From Acidobacteriota bacterium (GTDB lineage: Bacteria; Acidobacteriota; Holophagae; Acanthopleuribacterales; Acanthopleuribacteraceae), in the NCBI GenBank assembly GCA_020637335.1, contig JACJWC010000002.1, positions 62,001-126,000 of the forward strand: a stretch of DNA of 64,000 nt, read 5' to 3'. This document shows positions 62,082-64,000 of the stretch, piece by piece. The notes under the pieces were generated by a model. The model saw nothing but the letters and a program-made list of their open reading frames with translations. It was not told where the DNA came from and did no database searches. Both the position numbers and the translations under genes were made by a program. The stretch's first letter is position 1, and every line of letters starts with the position of its first letter.

Positions 62082-63584
62082 ATGCTCACTTGGTTCTTAC
62101 CATTAATCGCTTGTTTGCCGCTGGTTGCATTGGCGATTGGCCGCACCCAGGCCTTGCGTACCTTGGTTGCGCTGCAGCTGGGTGCAATGGCGCTTTTTGC
62201 TGGTATGGGAATTGGTGTCTGGGTGGAAGGCCCGTTTGTCGGATCGATGTGGGCGCTGCAGCGGCTTAATTCGATTGTTTTGGTATTGGTTGGATTTGTC
62301 GGATGGGTGGTGGTGCGTTACGCTTCGGAGAATTTCTTTCGTGACCCCGATGGATTGCGGTTCCTCAAACCGTTGGTGTTGACCTTGGCGGCGCTGCAGG
62401 TCACTTTGTGTGCCAACCATTTGGCCGTGCTTTGGATCGGATGGCTGGCAGTCAGTTTAAGCTTGCACCGACTATTGGTCTTTTTCCCCCACCGCTACCG
62501 AGCTATTTTGGGCGCGCACAAAAAATTTATTGCAGCCCGCATCGCAGAGGTGCTGCTTGGCTTTAGCTTTTTAGGTTTGTATGCAAGTGCCGGAACCGCC
62601 CAAATCAATGTGTTGGTTTCGAATGGCCAATGGGCTGATAGTGGGATGCTGACCTTTTCCATGTGCCTTTTGGCGGTCGTTGGCCTGCTCAAATGTGCGC
62701 AAATGCCGTTTCACGGCTGGCTGATCCAGGTGGTGGAATCGCCGACTCCCGTATCGGCGCTGTTACACGCGGGCATCGTTAATTTTGGTGGTTACCTGAT
62801 CCTGCTGTTTGCACCGCTGTTCGGTCAGGTTATGTGGGCGCGAAGCCTGTTATTGGTTTTCGCCGGGTTAAGCGTGTTGATTTCGGGCTGGGTAGCTTTT
62901 ACGCGGGTCAGTATCAAGGTGCGTCTGGCTTGGTCGACCGTGACTCAGATGGGGTTCATGCTGATCGAATGTGGTCTGGGTCTATACGAACTGGCTTTAC
63001 TGCATTTAGTTGCCCATGCGGGTTACAAAGCGCATGCGTTTTTGACGGCCGGTCGGGTCGATCGGCTACCCCTGCAGGTGGCGGACAATACCATGGAGCC
63101 GAGCCGGAGACATTATCTGCAAGCTGCAGCTTGGGTCATCGCTGGTTTGGGTGTAACAGCCTGGCTGGTGCCTGTGCCCAAACCGATTGCGCCCTGGTTT
63201 CTTCTCGGTCTGGCGAGTCTGTTTGTCCTGGCCCGATTTGGCGCAGCAGGCTTGTGGCAAAGAGGTATTTTGGTTCTGACCGGTGGTTGGTTCCTCTATG
63301 GGACTCAGAAGGAATTTTTTGCGGTAGCCTTTTCCAGTGATTTGGTGGCGTACAGTGCCCTGGCAGACGTTTGGGTCATTGTATTAACCGCCCTTTTGGC
63401 CTTGGGACCTTGGGTGCTGAATGCCGTTCAAGGCAAACCCTGGGGTCGATCTTTGTGGGTTGCTCTGAATGCTGGTCTTTACCTGGATGCTTGGGCTAAT
63501 CGTCTCACTTTGCTGCTTTGGCCCGTTGTGCTGAACCCCAAACCCCAACAATCGCTTTCGCATCAGAAGGAGGTGCTCTCATGA
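62082..63584 (+). CDS. dabB: DabB, proton-translocating subunit of an inorganic carbon uptake system
   Basis: 500 residues from ATG 62082 behind GGGAGG. A polytopic Nqo12/MrpA-type (PF00361) membrane protein with LKCAQMPFHGWLIQVVESPTPVSALLHAG, the conserved Glu/Lys/His proton path segment. Adjacent to a DUF2309 gene, which is the defining pairing of DAB (DabA/DabB) carbon accumulators, rather than to nuo genes. Stop overlaps the dabA start (ATGA). Confidence 0.88.
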   Translation: MLTWFLPLIACLPLVALAIGRTQALRTLVALQLGAMALFAGMGIGVWVEGPFVGSMWALQRLNSIVLVLVGFVGWVVVRYASENFFRDPDGLRFLKPLVLTLAALQVTLCANHLAVLWIGWLAVSLSLHRLLVFFPHRYRAILGAHKKFIAARIAEVLLGFSFLGLYASAGTAQINVLVSNGQWADSGMLTFSMCLLAVVGLLKCAQMPFHGWLIQVVESPTPVSALLHAGIVNFGGYLILLFAPLFGQVMWARSLLLVFAGLSVLISGWVAFTRVSIKVRLAWSTVTQMGFMLIECGLGLYELALLHLVAHAGYKAHAFLTAGRVDRLPLQVADNTMEPSRRHYLQAAAWVIAGLGVTAWLVPVPKPIAPWFLLGLASLFVLARFGAAGLWQRGILVLTGGWFLYGTQKEFFAVAFSSDLVAYSALADVWVIVLTALLALGPWVLNAVQGKPWGRSLWVALNAGLYLDAWANRLTLLLWPVVLNPKPQQSLSHQKEVLS

Positions 63585-64000
63585 TCGCTGTCGGTGAATG
63601 TGTTGATTGGCAAAAAGCTTTGGCGACTGCATGCGAAAAAATCGCCCCATTGTGGCCGCTGGATCAATCCATTGCGGTTAATCCGTGGTGGAAAATGCGC
63701 GAGCGCCCGTTTCAGGAGGTGGCGGCTGAATTGGCCGTTTTGGCGGATATTCGATGCTTGCCTCCGCAATCGCTTTTTCGCGACCAGTGGTTGAAGCGCA
63801 TCCAGTCTGAGCATCTCCGCACGGCGGCTTGCGAAGCCGGCTCAAATTGGCAAGCGCCCGAACTGCTGTCCGCATTGGACACCCCACTCAAAACGGCACC
63901 AACATTTCAAACCCTCTCGGCACTTTTGGACAGCACGGCCAATGTACATGCGTTTTCCTGGCGAGAGGAAGTTTCTTATCAGATTGGCCAATTTTGCGCA
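63581..64000 (+). CDS. dabA: DabA (DUF2309), partial
   Basis: 140 residues up to the window edge, starting at ATG 63581 behind AGGAGG and overlapping the dabB stop. The N-terminal signature DQSIAVNPWWKMRERPFQEVAAELA is characteristic of DUF2309/DabA. DabA is a beta-carbonic-anhydrase-like zinc protein that hydrates CO2 using the membrane gradient passed by DabB. The catalytic region lies beyond the window. Confidence 0.88.
   Translation, partial: MIAVGECVDWQKALATACEKIAPLWPLDQSIAVNPWWKMRERPFQEVAAELAVLADIRCLPPQSLFRDQWLKRIQSEHLRTAACEAGSNWQAPELLSALDTPLKTAPTFQTLSALLDSTANVHAFSWREEVSYQIGQFCA

Noticed and set aside
62082..63584. NADH dehydrogenase subunit L (nuoL)
   Set aside because: No other nuo genes, and the overlapping downstream DUF2309 gene marks it as dabB.

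Overview
The window looks like a chromosomal segment of a Gram-negative (diderm) bacterium of middling GC content. It has outer-membrane and lipoprotein genes, a MurE with the meso-diaminopimelate motif DNPR, many TTG/GTG starts behind strong GGAGG ribosome sites, and many secreted proteins with C-terminal or repeat modules. This style resembles marine Acidobacteriota (Holophagae/Acanthopleuribacter type), but that placement is an inference from gene content only. I see no rRNA, tRNA, CRISPR array, intact transposon or prophage.

Layout. 1-5.1 kb: a partial response-regulator-like gene, an ECF sigma factor with an overlapping anti-sigma-like membrane protein, and two exported proteins. 5.1-8.8 kb: a minus-strand lipid-type operon (AIM24/GYF protein, AhpD-like protein, unusually long ketoacyl synthase, PlsC acyltransferase). 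8.9-14.4 kb: assorted membrane, secreted and enzyme genes, including GFA and Asp/Asn-hydroxylase families. 14.5-30.7 kb: a complete-looking division and cell wall (dcw) cluster, mraZ-rsmH-ftsL-ftsI-murE-murF-mraY-murD-ftsW-murG-murC-ftsQ-ftsA-ftsZ. It has a 10-bp-phased MraZ box array in front, a good sigma-70 promoter before ftsQ, and no murB or ddl. aat follows.

31.6-34.1 kb is a visibly AT-richer three-gene island with two beta-propeller proteins. 34.3-36.3 kb has small membrane proteins, a stand-alone CZB zinc-binding domain and a frameshifted BNR-like remnant. 36.3-40.6 kb is a MacB/Lol-like ABC export operon. 40.7-46.5 kb has REP-like hairpin elements and a giant SBBP/PKD-like/dockerin-like secreted protein broken by a frameshift. 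46.5-54.8 kb holds an SDR with a divergent AraC regulator, a TatT-like lipoprotein, a 7TM hybrid histidine kinase, and a divergent secreted protein with adhesin-head-like repeats and an endosialidase-type (S74) chaperone domain.

54.9-60.1 kb is the most coherent accessory system: a sulfide/sulfane-sulfur operon (SQR-like flavoprotein, TusE/DsrC-like, DsrE-like, FadL-type porin). A sigma-54 activator is encoded just upstream. Between the two lie three copies of a TGAAACA-N3-TGTTTCA palindrome, then a -24/-12 promoter, and the operon ends in a clear terminator. 60.2-64 kb has a VOC-family remnant, a lipoprotein, and a LysR regulator divergent from dabB-dabA, an energy-coupled inorganic carbon uptake system whose dabA runs off the window.
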